64,000 bases of DNA from Rhyacophila brunnea (lineage: Eukaryota; Arthropoda; Insecta; Trichoptera; Rhyacophilidae): contig JAGYXB010000196.1 of the NCBI GenBank assembly GCA_022495005.1, positions 1,426,001 through 1,490,000 on the forward strand, in the 5' to 3' direction. A program made the translations under genes and the position numbers. The notes beneath the pieces are model-generated. The model saw only the letters and a list, made by a program, of their open reading frames with translations. It was not told where the DNA came from and made no database searches. How positions within the stretch are numbered: position 1 is the first letter of the stretch; every line of letters begins with the position of its first letter. Below, one piece after another: positions 1 through 13,600 of the stretch.

Positions 1-851
1 CACTGGGGGCTAAATCTGGCGAATACGGTGGGTGGTCGACCAATTCGAACTTCAATTCTTCAATTTTAGCCATTGATCGTAAACATGTGTGAACACGGGC
101 ATTGTCCTGATGAAAGAGGATTTTTTCCTGTTTAAATGAGGCCGTTTTTCTTCAATTTTGTTTTTTAGCTGGTCCAATAAGATGCATAATAATCCCCTGT
201 TATTGTTTTTCCTTTTTCCAAATAGTCAACGAAAATAATTCCACGTGCATCCCAAAATACAGTAGCCATAACCTTACCAGCTGATTTCACGGTTTTCGCC
301 TTCTTTGGACATGGTTCGCCTTTCGCAATCCACTGCTTTGACTATTCTTTCGTCTCGGGAGTATAGTGGTGTATCCATGTTTCATCTACAGTCACAAAGC
401 GACGAAAAAATTCATCCGGATTGCGTTGCATGAGCGACAACAGGGCTTTAGAGGCCACCACCCTATTGCGTTTATTGTCGACTGTGAGCAAACGCGGCAC
501 CCATCTTGCAGAAATATTTTTCATGCCCAATTTGTCATGTAAAATAGAAATGACGCTACCTTTTGAGATCCCTGTAACCTCAATTATCTCACTCAACTTT
601 AATCTTTGGTCACTTAACACCATATCGTGGATTTTATTGATCATTTCTGGTGTAGTCACCTCTACAGGACGTCCTGAGCGTGGTTCATCCTTTGTTGATG
701 TACGACCACGTTTAAATTCATTTAACCAGTTATAAATAGTTGCAAGTGAAGGAGCAGATATGAACTAAATCCAACTCATTTTTATTTCCTTTGCTGTTAA
801 CCCTTTTATATTAAAATGTTTAATAACAACTCTAAACTCAATTTTCTCCAT
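1..851 (-). pseudogene. mariner transposase relic
   Basis: Reading on the minus strand from the ATG at 849-851, it has a mariner-type N-terminal helix-turn-helix region, the WVPRLLT block and the first catalytic aspartate in VDETW. A small 5-bp deletion shifts the frame early, and a TAG interrupts the frame after DETW. The region between the catalytic aspartates is preserved in sequence (KSAGKV, FWDARG). The C-terminus lies outside the window. It is a fossil, not an active gene. Confidence 0.88.
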
Positions 852-1038
852 TTTCCATTTTTCCATTTTCCACAAGCAATTTTTTTTTTAAATGTACGAA
901 AACACACAACAACCCGACCAATCTGATTGAAACTTCGCAGCATACTGAATCGGTAGTGCCGCTGCATGAAAACAAACCGCTTACAGTACTAGTCGCGCCA
1001 CTTGTCGGCTTTTCTAAGGACTTATTGACCCACCCTCG
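1..1038 (-). mobile_element. mariner copy 1 (minus strand, cut by window edge)
   Basis: The terminal inverted repeat on the right reads toward CGAGGGTGGGTCAATAAG on the minus strand and is followed by TA at 1039-1040, the mariner target duplication. The body matches copy 2 (8206-9493) almost base for base; the window starts inside the catalytic region near the DLAPSD motif. The transposase would start near 851 on the minus strand but is dead: it has an in-frame TAG shortly after the DETW motif (near 343) and lacks 5 bp present in copy 2 around 757. It lies 566 bp upstream of the HSDL2 start codon. Confidence 0.93.
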
Positions 1039-1603
1039 TATCTAATTAATTAATTGGGTGAATCTGAAAATATTATAGTGGGTGAGTGTGAAGCTCTTTT
1101 CATATTATGATATACACATATTATACCTGCAATGCGATCTTTATAATAAAGGAAGTTTTTCCACACAGTTTCAAGATTGCAATTTTTAATAAATTTATTA
1201 TTAAAGCAATCTATCTGTGATAAAATATAATTTTTAACGATAGATATACTTTTTAATTATTACGTATTTATTAATTAATCTCTAAGTGGAAGAAAAATTC
1301 AAAATATTTTTTTATAACAATCTCTGATTTTTATCCATGTGACACGTAGGTACTATTTTCGAACGTATAAGTTAGTCTTTGTAAAGCTTTTATGAACATG
1401 TAAATTATTCTCGCCGTCTCTTTCTAACATCTCGAAAAAACTTTGTCCCGTGTTATGGACTTTGTACCTGTCATAGCGGCTAAATAATTTTATTTTAATA
1501 CATAACAAATTCTTCCATACTAGGATTAACTTCGTAGCGAGCGTAGGGGTTATAAATAAAATACATAGTTTAAAGATTACCTCATAATATTCAACCACTG
1601 AAA
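1039..1603. other. upstream region of HSDL2
   Basis: AT-rich stretch between the mariner end and the HSDL2 ATG. It should contain the HSDL2 promoter and 5' untranslated leader, but I see no confident TATA box, initiator or upstream exon. There is no supported coding frame. Confidence 0.4.
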
Positions 1604-4600
1604 ATGATTGCAAACACCGGGTAAATATTCTAAAATACCTTTAATATTTACGGTTAAATTGTAGGTCAGTGACATTGAATCTCATACGTGTTGTTTTTAG
1701 TGTAGTGTTGATTTTATTGTAATGTTTCCGATTACGTTCGATGACCCAAGACAATTGCCATGATTTAGGAAACTCGCCGGAAGAACGCTCTTCATCACTG
1801 GTGCTTCAAGAGGCATCGGAAAAGCAATCGCGTTGAAAGCCGCTAAAGATGGTGCGAATGTTGTTATTGCAGCCAAAACTGCGGAAGCTCATCCTAAACT
1901 GCCGGGAACCATCTATTCTGCAGCCGCGGAAGGTAAATATAAACTAATAATTTATTACAAATAAATAATTGCTGTCGCTAGACAGTAAAATTGACATAAC
2001 TGACATATTTCCTCAATACCTACTTTATAAGGAACTTATAGCTGTCAAAGTACATAGGTACTATACGAAGTGTTCCAAAATTAAAAAAATAATAAATATA
2101 ATCTTCACAACCAGTCATGGCATTTAAATATATTATGAATTCAGCCACCCACCTATTTATTTAAAAAAAAAACCTTTTTCGTCTTCAACCACCTTGTTTG
2201 TGGTAATAGCTTTGAAGTTATAGTCTATTTATATTATGAAAGTGTCAGCTAGTTTATTAATTAATTAATAATATTGTTTTTAGTCGAGGCAGCTGGTGGA
2301 AAAGCGCTTCCTTGTATCGTAGACATCCGAGATGAAAAGCAAATCCAAACTGCAATCGACCAAGCCATTGAAAAGGCAAGTTAAATTATGAAATAATTGA
2401 CAATAATTGTTATCATCATTTTGATGCACTACAACCTTTAGCGGATCTTGGCCACGTGTGCCATCAGTGCAGTCTGTTTTTTCATATGCCATATGGTCTT
2501 TTTGCCCCCTTAAAAAGTGTACAGTTACCCATTTTACCTCACCTTGCAAATAAAATTTTCTTTGACAGCCCCAAAGATTCTTCACAGGACAGGACTCCCA
2601 AAGATATCCTTTGTCTCATTCTGTCCTTCCCAGCATTCCGACCTAAACATACTGGGGCCAGGAGAGTTCTATAGAAAGTGGTTTTGGTTTTTCTTGAGAG
2701 TGCCCTGTTCTTCAAAAGCCTTTGGAGACCAAATCAGCATCTGTTGGTGAGGAAGATTCGGTGATTTATTTCATCGCTTGTGTTATTTGTATTTGTCACA
2801 GATGACTCAAAATAAACAAATGACTCCACAGTTCCAAAAGCATCACAACCTATGATGAGATTTATATTATCATTTTATTGATACACTATAGAGAACTGGC
2901 AAGTATTTTGTTTATTCCCCATGTCTGAAGCAGCTTGTTTTATGGAAATAAATGCCAATAAATGATTATTTCAAGATTCCAACTCGGATTCCACTTAAAA
3001 GATGTTATCTTAAACCCTTTTTTACGCAGAGTGGTTGTCAGTAGAGGTGAGTTGGAAATACTGTCACCAGTTTGTGTACTCAAGTTTTGGATGAAACTAC
3101 CAATACTCAGTATGTGTGCCCAATAAACATTCCAAAAAACTTGTGATGATATCATCGCGAGTCGCTGTTCTGTGCACTAGCCAGTTGGTAGACTTTCAAC
3201 ACTATTGACATTAAATGCGAATGACACTTCATCATCATCAGGGGCGCGACAACCCGGTGTGGGTCCTGGCCTCCTCCAACAGCTCCCTTCACCTGTCCCT
3301 ATCCAGTGTGGCCGCTTTCCAATTTGGTACCCCCCAGAATACGGCAGTCACTGGCAGCTCCATCTAACCAGCGAATCTTTGGCCTCCCTCTTTTTCTACG
3401 TCCTATTGGATTGCTGGACATCACTCTCTTTGCCGGTTCATTGTCATTCATACGGTGCACATGACCTAGCCATCACAGTCTCCCAATCTTAATTGATTGA
3501 ACTGCTAATGACACTTGAATATAGGTATATTTTAATTTATTAGTCTATTGCGTTCGAATGTATGAATAATAGGTCATAAATTTTGTGTCGCAGCACAGTG
3601 GTGCGATGACGCACAGGCTTAGGCTTGTTATATACCGCTCAAAACATGTTTAAAATTTAAAAAAAATCACTGTTCATTTTTGTTAACAAGAATATTGTAA
3701 CGTAACAGAAAAACAACTCATAAATTTAAAATGTGTTTAAAATATTATAATAAATAAGACTTTCCGACAAGCGGAGCTCAGCGTATTTTTAGCGATTCTA
3801 TTGAAGCCGATACACAGCCTGAGTTCCCTGAGCCTGGATATGGAGTTGGTTTTAGTTTCATGAAACTTTTGTCGCATACACACGCCAAACGATCTATATA
3901 GTATTCCAAATACTAGTAAGTATTTTGGAACCAGGTTATATACTAAGTATTTTTTATACTGGTAGTAAGTATACTTAGTCTTCAAAATCAACCAGTTTTC
4001 CCATCTCTAGTTGTCAGCCGTTTGTTCAACCTACTGGGTTCTTTCACGATCAAACACACGGTAAAAAAACAATTCTTATGCGAATTTCCGCCAGACACAG
4101 GAATCAAACTGTGACTGGCGTTTAGAGGCGGATATAAAATAAGTGCAGCTAAAATATTTTAATTACTTACCCATCATATGGACTTAGAATTTCATATCTA
4201 TATACACACATTTTGCAATCAGATAACATTAGGTTGTGTAATCTGCAGTTACATTAGATTGTGTAAGGTAAAGGATTATCAAAGTGTCCTTATCTAGACT
4301 TGGCATAAATTCGGAATTATCCTGGATTTTGATCGAGGCTTTAAAATGATCTAGATTTAAAAGTTCTCTACGCAACTACCTACCAACATTGCCATTTACA
4401 TCTTAATCCTTTCTATGCCGCAATTAGTTAATTGGTGTAATTAACCTAAGAATTGGTGTATTACGCTTTCGGCAGTTGCTGACCAAGTTAATACATCATT
4501 ATAGAGTAGCAAGCAACATAATACTCGCACAAGGCTGTGGTGCAAGTGTTGCAAATGCGCAATATGCTATCATGTAGTTTCCTGTTATATGTACCGATTA

Positions 4601-7600
4601 AGTGAACTATTAAAGTCGATCCATTTTCTTAAATTGTCTTTACATTATATAAACAAAAACTGTTAACCCAGTCACATTCAGATTCAATACTAACTTTCTG
4701 GATTACATCCTGAAACTTATGGCAAACGCCTACTTTATATCCTGAATTCTCTTCTTGGTCATTCCCTCATGACTGAGGATCGTGAACACCCTGAAATTCA
4801 GTCATCTGAGCGACCAATACTCTCCACCCCTCTCGGTCATCTGCTTCTCTCAGGCAGAGTGAAGGTTGCCCCCAGTAAGCTCTTTCATTTAATCGTTCCA
4901 GCGCGCTAACACTCTTCCTCTGTTTCACCTTCTTTGGAAGCCACCCAAAACCACCAGTCTCTCCAGGTTATCCGATCTGTGCAATATAGGATGTTAATAA
5001 AACTGCAGAATGCATCTCTGACATATTGTCGAGAGCTATTCCTCTATCTTTGGATGATTGACTGATTCGTCCTGTGCGCTATCCAAGAAATATGAAGCAT
5101 TCTGTGCCAGCACCACATTTCGAAGGCATCGATTGCCTTCCGCTCCTTTGCCCTTGTGGTCCATGACTCGACATTATATAAAAATTACACAGACATCATT
5201 TTCATGGCAATTAAAATTCTTCGATCCTTCCATATGTGGTAAGAGTGTGATTGCATTTTTCGCAATCTGAATTAGGCATTTCATAACTTAACTCTAATGT
5301 TTTTTTGAATGGCTTAACTTAAGTGGTTCTGAAACATATACGTATATCCTCCATAAAATGCAAAGATTAATGATTATGCAATGTTTTTTGGTTACCAATA
5401 GTTACTTAATTATATTCATTTATTTCAAGTACACTTAATAACATAGACTGTGGATTATGTTGTATAAATGACTATGCATATTTTTTTAAATACATTTAAG
5501 TATGGCTGTTGTAAAATTTAACAGAAATATTTATAATTAATAAATTAATATGCATTTACATACCTACTACTGAGATAAGATAAAAATAAAATCATAATTA
5601 AATGGCAAATGAGGGCAAAATATCAAAGTCCATTTAATATAATTATGTGAAAAATATAAATGTTTTGTTAATGGATAACTGATATGACATGATTCCATTT
5701 TTATCCTTACAATTTTAGCAATGGTGTGTTCATACCCTTTCAATCTGCAAGTTCGTTAGGCAATGGTATACTTGATTCGATTTTTTTTTCCATTTTTTAA
5801 ATAGGTAATAAAATTTACGATATTGTATGTTTCCATATGGACCACATTATACATTTTTGGAAACTGAGTTAATCTGGTTAGATCAGAGCTTTCAAAAAAT
5901 TCTTTAAAAAAATTAATCACACTGCTGTGCGAAAATATCAATACCGGTATTCGTAAAATAATTGGAAAAAACAGAAGTATCTACCAAAAAAATATATGTA
6001 AAAATCTCTTTAAATTATTAATATTTTATAGGATCGTTGGTCACCAAGGACGATGAAGGGCCACAGAAGTGGACCAGACATCGCGTAATCCGACAAAAAA
6101 AATTATAGTCCTGTTAAGCCTTTTATGCTAATTAATACATTTTGTTTCCACTTTCAATACTGAATATATCGGTATTATCTGATTTTTGAAACCGGTATTT
6201 CGGTATCGTAAAATACTGAGATACCAGTTGAAATACCGGTATTCCGATCGCTTCGGATGTTGATATATTCCATCTACATGAGGTTGAGTATAGGTGGACG
6301 TTGTTTTATAAATTCTTAAAATAGGGTCTGCTTAACTCATCTGGTGTACTTCCTTGTACCTATATACTTTATATATAAATATATATATGTTTTTTGTATT
6401 TCATTACATATTTCTATTGTATAATAAGTTAATACTGATCTATCTCTTTTTTTATGTACCTAACACTGTTTTAATAATATTTCTTTGTTTATAAATGTCA
6501 TGTTATTATTAATATGTCTTAAACTTATAATTTGTAATGTCCACAATATGTAAAATAAATAAATTGAAATTGAAAAAATAAATAAATAAATTGAATCCCT
6601 AGCTTTAGAGGACAATTCAAATAGCTTTTCAAAAATTTAAAGCTTGATATTGATATTTAAAACATTTACAGTTGATTCCGCTGAATTGGGACACATTAAT
6701 TTTAAAATAAGCATGCAATCAGTGCAATGGCACTTCATTCATAAATTCTTTACAGAAACGTAAATTTTTATTATTCAATTTGAATATTTTATAGGTCTTT
6801 ACAAGATAGGCACGTACATAATGATGTTCAAGTGTACCTCAATAATATCCTGCGATCAATTCAATCTCTGTTGTCTGCTGACAAAATGATTTAGCGCTAC
6901 CAATATTGACCCCCTAAATTAACCTTAATGGCCCAGTGCATATTATTGATAGTTCATTGCCCGCTCAATATTCAAATTGATTGTTATTAAAGCAATAGGT
7001 ACTACATTTTATGAAGAGCATTGCATGAATTGTTACTGTAGGTACCACAAGTTCGATGTGTTATTTATTGACTAGGATTTTGTTTTTTTAATCTTCTTCT
7101 TTCTGGAGCTACAGCCTTATGTGGGTTTTGGCCTCATGTATCATCTGCTTCCATCCAGGTCTGTTCAATGCCGCTTCCCTCCAGTTTTGGATGTCCAACG
7201 TCTTTAAATCCAACTTGACACTATCCTAGTAGGTCGAATCTAAATATATGAAAGTGATGCCAAAAAACAACTACTATATAGTACCATCGGCATACTTTTA
7301 CAGAGGCGGGCATAAATGTAGTCAGGTTAAATCAATTAAAAAATTAATCCTATTCTTATATTAATTTTTTTCCAAATTTGTCATTAATTGATATTTTGGA
7401 CTAAAATGTACGTTTACATTTGGATTTGTAGAAAACTCATTGAATTAAATATTCAATTTGCAACTATTAATTGCCAGGACCTTGTAGGTTGGATTTGTTA
7501 CAAATATAATAGGTACAGCATTGACTTTTTTGAGCACAAAACATGTTTGACTTGTTTCAGAACCAAAACATTTATTATAATAAAATCATTTGTAAATTTT

Positions 7601-10600
7601 TCAGTTTGGAGGAATTGACATTCTTGTCAATAATGCATCGGCCATTGCGTTGTTGGGAACAGCGGAGCTGGACATGAAGAAATATGACCTCATGCACAAT
7701 ATTAACACCCGGGGCACTTTCTTAGTGTAAGTTCCGTCTGTGTCATTAATTTTAAATTGTTAAAAGACATCTAAGCAGATATGAAGCAATATAGAAAAAT
7801 AGTAGTGGGATTTTTGAGACTTTTCCATGGCCTGGCTCCACCACTTTCGGTATTCAGCAGCTTGCACGGTTTGTCAGTGGTAAACCGATCCAACACAAAC
7901 ATGGACCACCAAACCATACTCGGTTTTAATCAAACGTATCACTAGGCTCTACGTTTGGTTGTGAAGCACGAGTAGATTTTTATGTCTGAGAATGTCTCAG
8001 GGGCAGTTACTCAAGTGTCCCTTGATTGAGTTTAAATTGACTTCTTTAACAAAATGTTCCCATAGGAGAGAGAGAAGCACGGAGAATTAATAAAAATTAA
8101 CATTAAAAATAATCATATAAAAAGTATATAAAAATATGTACTAAATAAACCAAATTTAAAATTGATGAACATTCAATCTGAATAGATCTTCACGGTTTGA
8201 TATTACGAGGGTGGGTCAATAAGTCCTTAGATAAGCCGACAGGTGGCGCGTCTAGTACTGTAAGCGGTTTGTTTTCATGCAGCGGCACTACCGATTAAGT
8301 ATGCTGCGAAGTTTCAATCAGATTGGTCGGGTTGTTGTGTGTTTCTCGTACATTTAAAAAAAAAAATTTGTGGAAAATGGAAAATGGAGAAAATTGAGTT
8401 TAGAGCTGTTATTAAACATTTTAATATAAAAGGGTTAACAGCAAAGGAAATAAAAAATGAGTTGGATTTAGTTCACGGCATATCTGCTCCTTCACTTGCA
8501 ACTATTTATAACTGGTTAAATGAATTTAAACGTGGTCGTACATCAACAAAGGATGAACCACGCTCAGGACGTCCTGTAGAGGTGACTACACCAGAAATGA
8601 TCAATAAAATCCACGATATGGTGTTAAGTGACCGAAGATTAAAGTTGAGTGAGATAATTGAGGTTACAGGGATCTCAAAAGGTAGCGTCATTTCTATTTT
8701 ACATGACAAATTGGGCATGAAAAAAATTTCTGCAAGATGGGTGCCGCGTTTGCTCACAGTCGACAATAAACGCAATAGGGTGGTGGCCTCTAAAGCCCTG
8801 TTGTCGCTCATGCAACGCAATCCGGATGAATTTTTTCGTCGCTTTGTGACTGTAGATGAAACATGGATACACCACTATACTCCCGAGACGAAAGAACAGT
8901 CAAAGCAGTGGATTGCGAAGGCGAACCATGTCCAAAGAAGGCGAAAACCGTAAAATCAGCTGGTAAGGTTATGGCTACTGTATTTTGGGATGCACGTGGA
9001 ATTATTTTAGTTGACTATTTGGAAAAAGGAAAAACAATAACAGGGGATTATTATGCATCTTTATTGGACCAGCTAAAAAACAAAATTGAAGAAAAACGGC
9101 CTCATTTAAACGGGAAAAAATCCTCTTTCATCAGGACAATGCCCGTGTTCACACATGTTTACGATCAATGGCTAAAATTGAAGAATTGAAGTTCGAATTG
9201 GTCGACCACCCACCGTATTCGCCAGATTTAGCCCCCAGTGACTTTTTCCTTTTCCCAAACTTAAAAATGGCTAAGTGGACAACGTTTTTTTTCAAATGAA
9301 GAAGTCATCGATCGGACAAATGCTTATTTTGAGGACCTTCCGAAAACTTATTTTTCTGACGGTTTAAAAAAAATTGAGAAACGTCTTACCAAGTGTATTG
9401 AGCTCCAAGAAGATTATGTTGAGAAATAAAAAAATAAAATAAAATAAAAACTGTTTTAATGCTTTTTTCTAAGGAATTATTGACCCACCCTCGTATCATA
9501 ATACAATAAAATTGGCCTTTGTGACGTACAGGTTGGATGGCCCAATTAGACTGACTTAAGCATCTCTTTCCTTTCCGTACACATTTCAGGTAATTCCAAA
9601 GGGCATGGATTGTTGTCATGTTGGTCAGGTAATAGGTCCAAGTTCATAGAACTCAGCAGCGAATCCACTGTGTCCAGTCAAAAATTGTGTAATGGTCAGG
9701 AGTCAGTGCAGTTATCTCCAATCGCCATTGAACATCGCGAAAACAAACATGTGTGCTTGCCCTTGTTTGATACATACAACTTTTGCTGCCTGGTCTTCCA
9801 TACCGCATAATTAAGGACTGCTGCTACAAATTTTTTAATGTTATATGAATTCAATTAATGCCTTTATCAATTTTCTTCGCTATTAGTAGTAGTAATAGTT
9901 GTATAGGTAACTATGTACGTTAATTTGTCATACATTTTCATTTACAGATCAAAACTTTGTTTGCCACACCTGAAAGCCAGTAATCACGCACATATTCTTA
10001 ATCTATCACCACCCCTGAACATGAGCAAACACTGGTAAGAAATCATAATTATTTTCTTATATAATAATTAATTATTACGCCCACGGTGGAGGAGTGAGAA
10101 TGTGTCCGCTTACGGCGTTGTGAGTCTCGGTTTTGAATTACGGGTCTGACAAATTCACATGTTTATCAGTGTGTATGGACCCAGAGCATGAGCAAGTGGC
10201 TAACATTCATTTCTCGTAAAAAAAATCATCGAGAAATCTCTTCGTAAGGTGGCCAAAGTCTACATTAAATTATCAAGAAAATAATATGAATTTACAAATG
10301 TGGGCGTACACTGTGCACTAATCATGCATGACTCAATCGGTAAAGCGGGCAAATACCTACCGACGTGTTCCGAACGCCGCCTGCTTATCGTACGCCTCCC
10401 CCTGTGGCCAGTAAATGTTCATCTAGACATGCTCATTTTGAAACCACGGCTCTGTTTGATGACTCAATTGGTAGCTGGTAACCCACGGCGTTTCACCTGT
10501 CGGTGTAGAATGGGCATCAAAGAACAGGCCATGTAGATTTTTATAATATCAAGTTGTGGAATTTAACATTGGTCTTCCAGTGGGTCTATTCTATACTTAT

Positions 10601-13600
10601 TGACCGCTAAGTTTAGTGATAAAATGATAAATATTATCAAACTTAGGGTAGGTTTGTATCAAATATTAGCACTTATTGTAACAATTACAATAAGTTGATT
10701 GTAATTGTTACAATAAGTGCTAATACTTTGATACAAACCTACCCTAAGTTTGATAATATTTATCACTTTAGCGGTCGATACGTATAGAATAGACCCACTG
10801 GGCTGTGGACGAACAGAAAACAACCAACCTCAATTTTTTAGATGCAATTTATTAAATATGCATATTTTTATTTAATGAATGTGTACAATGGAATAATTTT
10901 TCAATTATTTAATTATTAAAGTCTTCAGTTTCTTTTAAATGACTCTGTAAAATACCCAGGCGTAATGTGCACATACTTTTCGAGCATCTAGTGATGCAAA
11001 CTTTTGATAATTATTGCTGTGGAATATGTAGTGACATAATGTTTGCCTCTCTAGTAACAGTTTGCTGATTGGTCATCGGGTGTGTTTAATAAGATGCATT
11101 ACTCTTTGTTTTAGGTTCTCAAATCATGTCGCGTACACGATGGCAAAATACGGAATGTCAATGTGCGTCTTAGGAATGAGCGAGGAATTCAAACCATTCA
11201 ATATCGGAGTCAATGCATTGTGGCCAAGAACTGGTAAACAAACAATATAATATTAAGGACTTATGTTATAAAAATAAAATTTCACACATCAAAATTTGAG
11301 TCAGGCCAGCTAGAGAAGTTATTTACTTTCAACTGACATATGGAGACACTCCCAAAGGATATGATTGACGTCCTGCAATTCAACATATAAGCAAAGATGA
11401 GATATAGACTGATTTATTATAATATGAAGTGAACTGCTAGTACAAGCTTGTTAATTTGAAATCGATAGGATCAAAAATTGAAAAAAATTCTAATTAAGGG
11501 GATCCTATATGCCAACAGAGAACCTAGCGGAAAAACACGAAGCATGCAATTTGAGATTTTTTTTTGATAATTTACTATTTTAACTGTTTTAATTAATAGA
11601 TATGTATCTGAAAACATTAAAAAGATTTTTTTTTTTTTAATTCAAAGATAAACTTACAATTGTAAAAAAATGTGAATTCGTTGCAGGGTCACATCTTATT
11701 GTTACATTATATTTTATGGTCATATTTATTATTAAAATTTAGTTTTTTAAGTTTTCAATTTTCTGACGTTTAGACATTTGACTAATTCATTGTTTTAAAA
11801 ATTTTATATTTACTTTAAAAAACATTGATTTTTATATAAAATAATGTAAATGTGTATAACTTGAAATCCTTTTTATTTATAAATCAAGCTTCAATATTGG
11901 GACCATACCTAAAATAAAATTGCAATTTAGTAACATTGGTTCTGTTTCCGATACCAATTTCTTTTAGTTAATACCAGTGGTGACTATTACGGTTCATTCA
12001 TCGAATTAGTGAACATTATGAATTAACCATGTTCATATTTAATTTGTTATTATTTCAGCTATTGACACGGCTGCCATCCGAATGCTCACTGGAACCGGTG
12101 ACCACAGCCGGACGCCTGACATCTTGGCTGATGCTGCTTACGTTATTCTCTCCAAGTAAGAACTTAGTGTTCACTTTCTTGCACATTCTGAATCTATACA
12201 TCCCATAAGAGAAACATAACGTCGTTAAAACTAGAATATCGTGTAACTCCAAAAACGCTATTTTACGGGAGAGACAAAAAACTTTATTGTTTCGTATACA
12301 AAATACTTATATGGTTATGGAGTTAAATCATACATGATTTAATAATGTTACAATTTTTTTGGAATTATGTCATTTGTAAGAAGGGTAGATATTAACAACG
12401 GTCACTTCGAACTCCGTTGATTAAAACGGAGTTACACATTTTTTCTAGTTTCAATGACGAATTAAGTATTTATGCCCAGACCCAAACCTAATTATGTGTA
12501 ACAATAGTTGTTCGTATTCTAAGCACGATGTTTTAATGGTGTATTTTTTATACGACAATTTAAATTGATATGTTTCTTTTAGGGATCCGAAAACGATGAC
12601 TGGTAATTTCTTGATTGATGAAAATGTAGTGACTGAAGCTGGGGTCAAAGATTTGCTTCCGTACGCATGCAATCCAGGTAAATATAACCGACTACATACA
12701 TACAATGATTAACACTTTCATTAATGTATTCCAAGTCTCACAAAAATCTGTCACTCGCCACTCAGTTATCTTCAAAAGGACTCTTGATAGATACTATTTT
12801 TCAACTCATATCAGTTTCCTCCCGAGCAGTCACTCCTAGATTTATAAGTCTTATTAGGCACGAAGAATGAAATAATCTTTGATGGTATATTTAGGAAAAA
12901 TTACCAGGTGGCGCTGCAAAAGAAATTATTTTGATTAGATTCACATTTAGACTTTAAAATCATCTGTCAAACTATTATGAGAGTATCCTACCATTTGCTT
13001 TCTTTCATGACCCGATTAAATTATTTTCATGTCAGTTAATTTTTTAAATTAATTAATTAATAATTTGGGTTCACGTGTATATTGTGGTGCTACTGCCAAA
13101 AGTTGGTAAGTCTCGAAATGGAGTAACTGCAATTTGAAAGTTTGACATGTCCTCTAAAATCAGGCATAATGTTAATTTCTTTGCACTTTTTTATAACATA
13201 CATAATATGTACCTACATGTAGATACATAATCCATTGTTAAACTCTAAATACTTAAATTATCAACTTACCGACTTTTGGCAGCAACCCTACTCTCTCATC
13301 TTATCCCATTTAAAACGTCTTCTGTCTTGCTCTCTCCTAGAAATTTACATATCGTGGGGTTGCTGCCAAAAGTTGGTAAGTTGATAAGTCGATAATTTAG
13401 GTATTTAGAGTTTACAACGGATTATGTGTCTTTATATAAATATGTACATATGCAAGAAAAAAAATCAAGGTCATCCGACATATAGAACATGCACATAAAG
13501 CACAAAGAAATTAGCATTATGCCTAATTTTGAGGGCATGTCAAACTTAAAATTTCAATTACTCCATAACATGATTCCGAGATTTAACAGTTTTTGGCAGC

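Larger units (their letters stand above)
2376..7604. other. HSDL2 intron 3 (5.2 kb, GC-AG)
   Basis: The intron begins gcaagt instead of gtaagt and ends ttcag. It contains a hAT element (3042-4009) with a LINE inside it, and two other LINE fragments. 2440-3040 looks like degraded repeat sequence without a recognisable frame. 5250-7080 is AT-rich; between 5940 and 6245 the motif ACCGGTAT occurs several times, which may be the edge of an unrecognised element. Confidence 0.7.
9913..10858 (+). repeat. segmental duplication, donor side (HSDL2 exon 5 and flanks)
   Basis: This block, including the 3' part of intron 4, all of exon 5 and the start of intron 5 with its SINE, is present as a diverged inverted copy at 42512-43139. 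The copy lacks the foldback insertion found here at 10577-10801. Confidence 0.88.

Noticed and set aside
1741..1768. ATG at 1741 as HSDL2 start
   Set aside because: It is out of frame with the SDR domain and an in-frame stop lies at 1761-1763; the 17-base exon at 1604-1620 gives the expected N-terminus.
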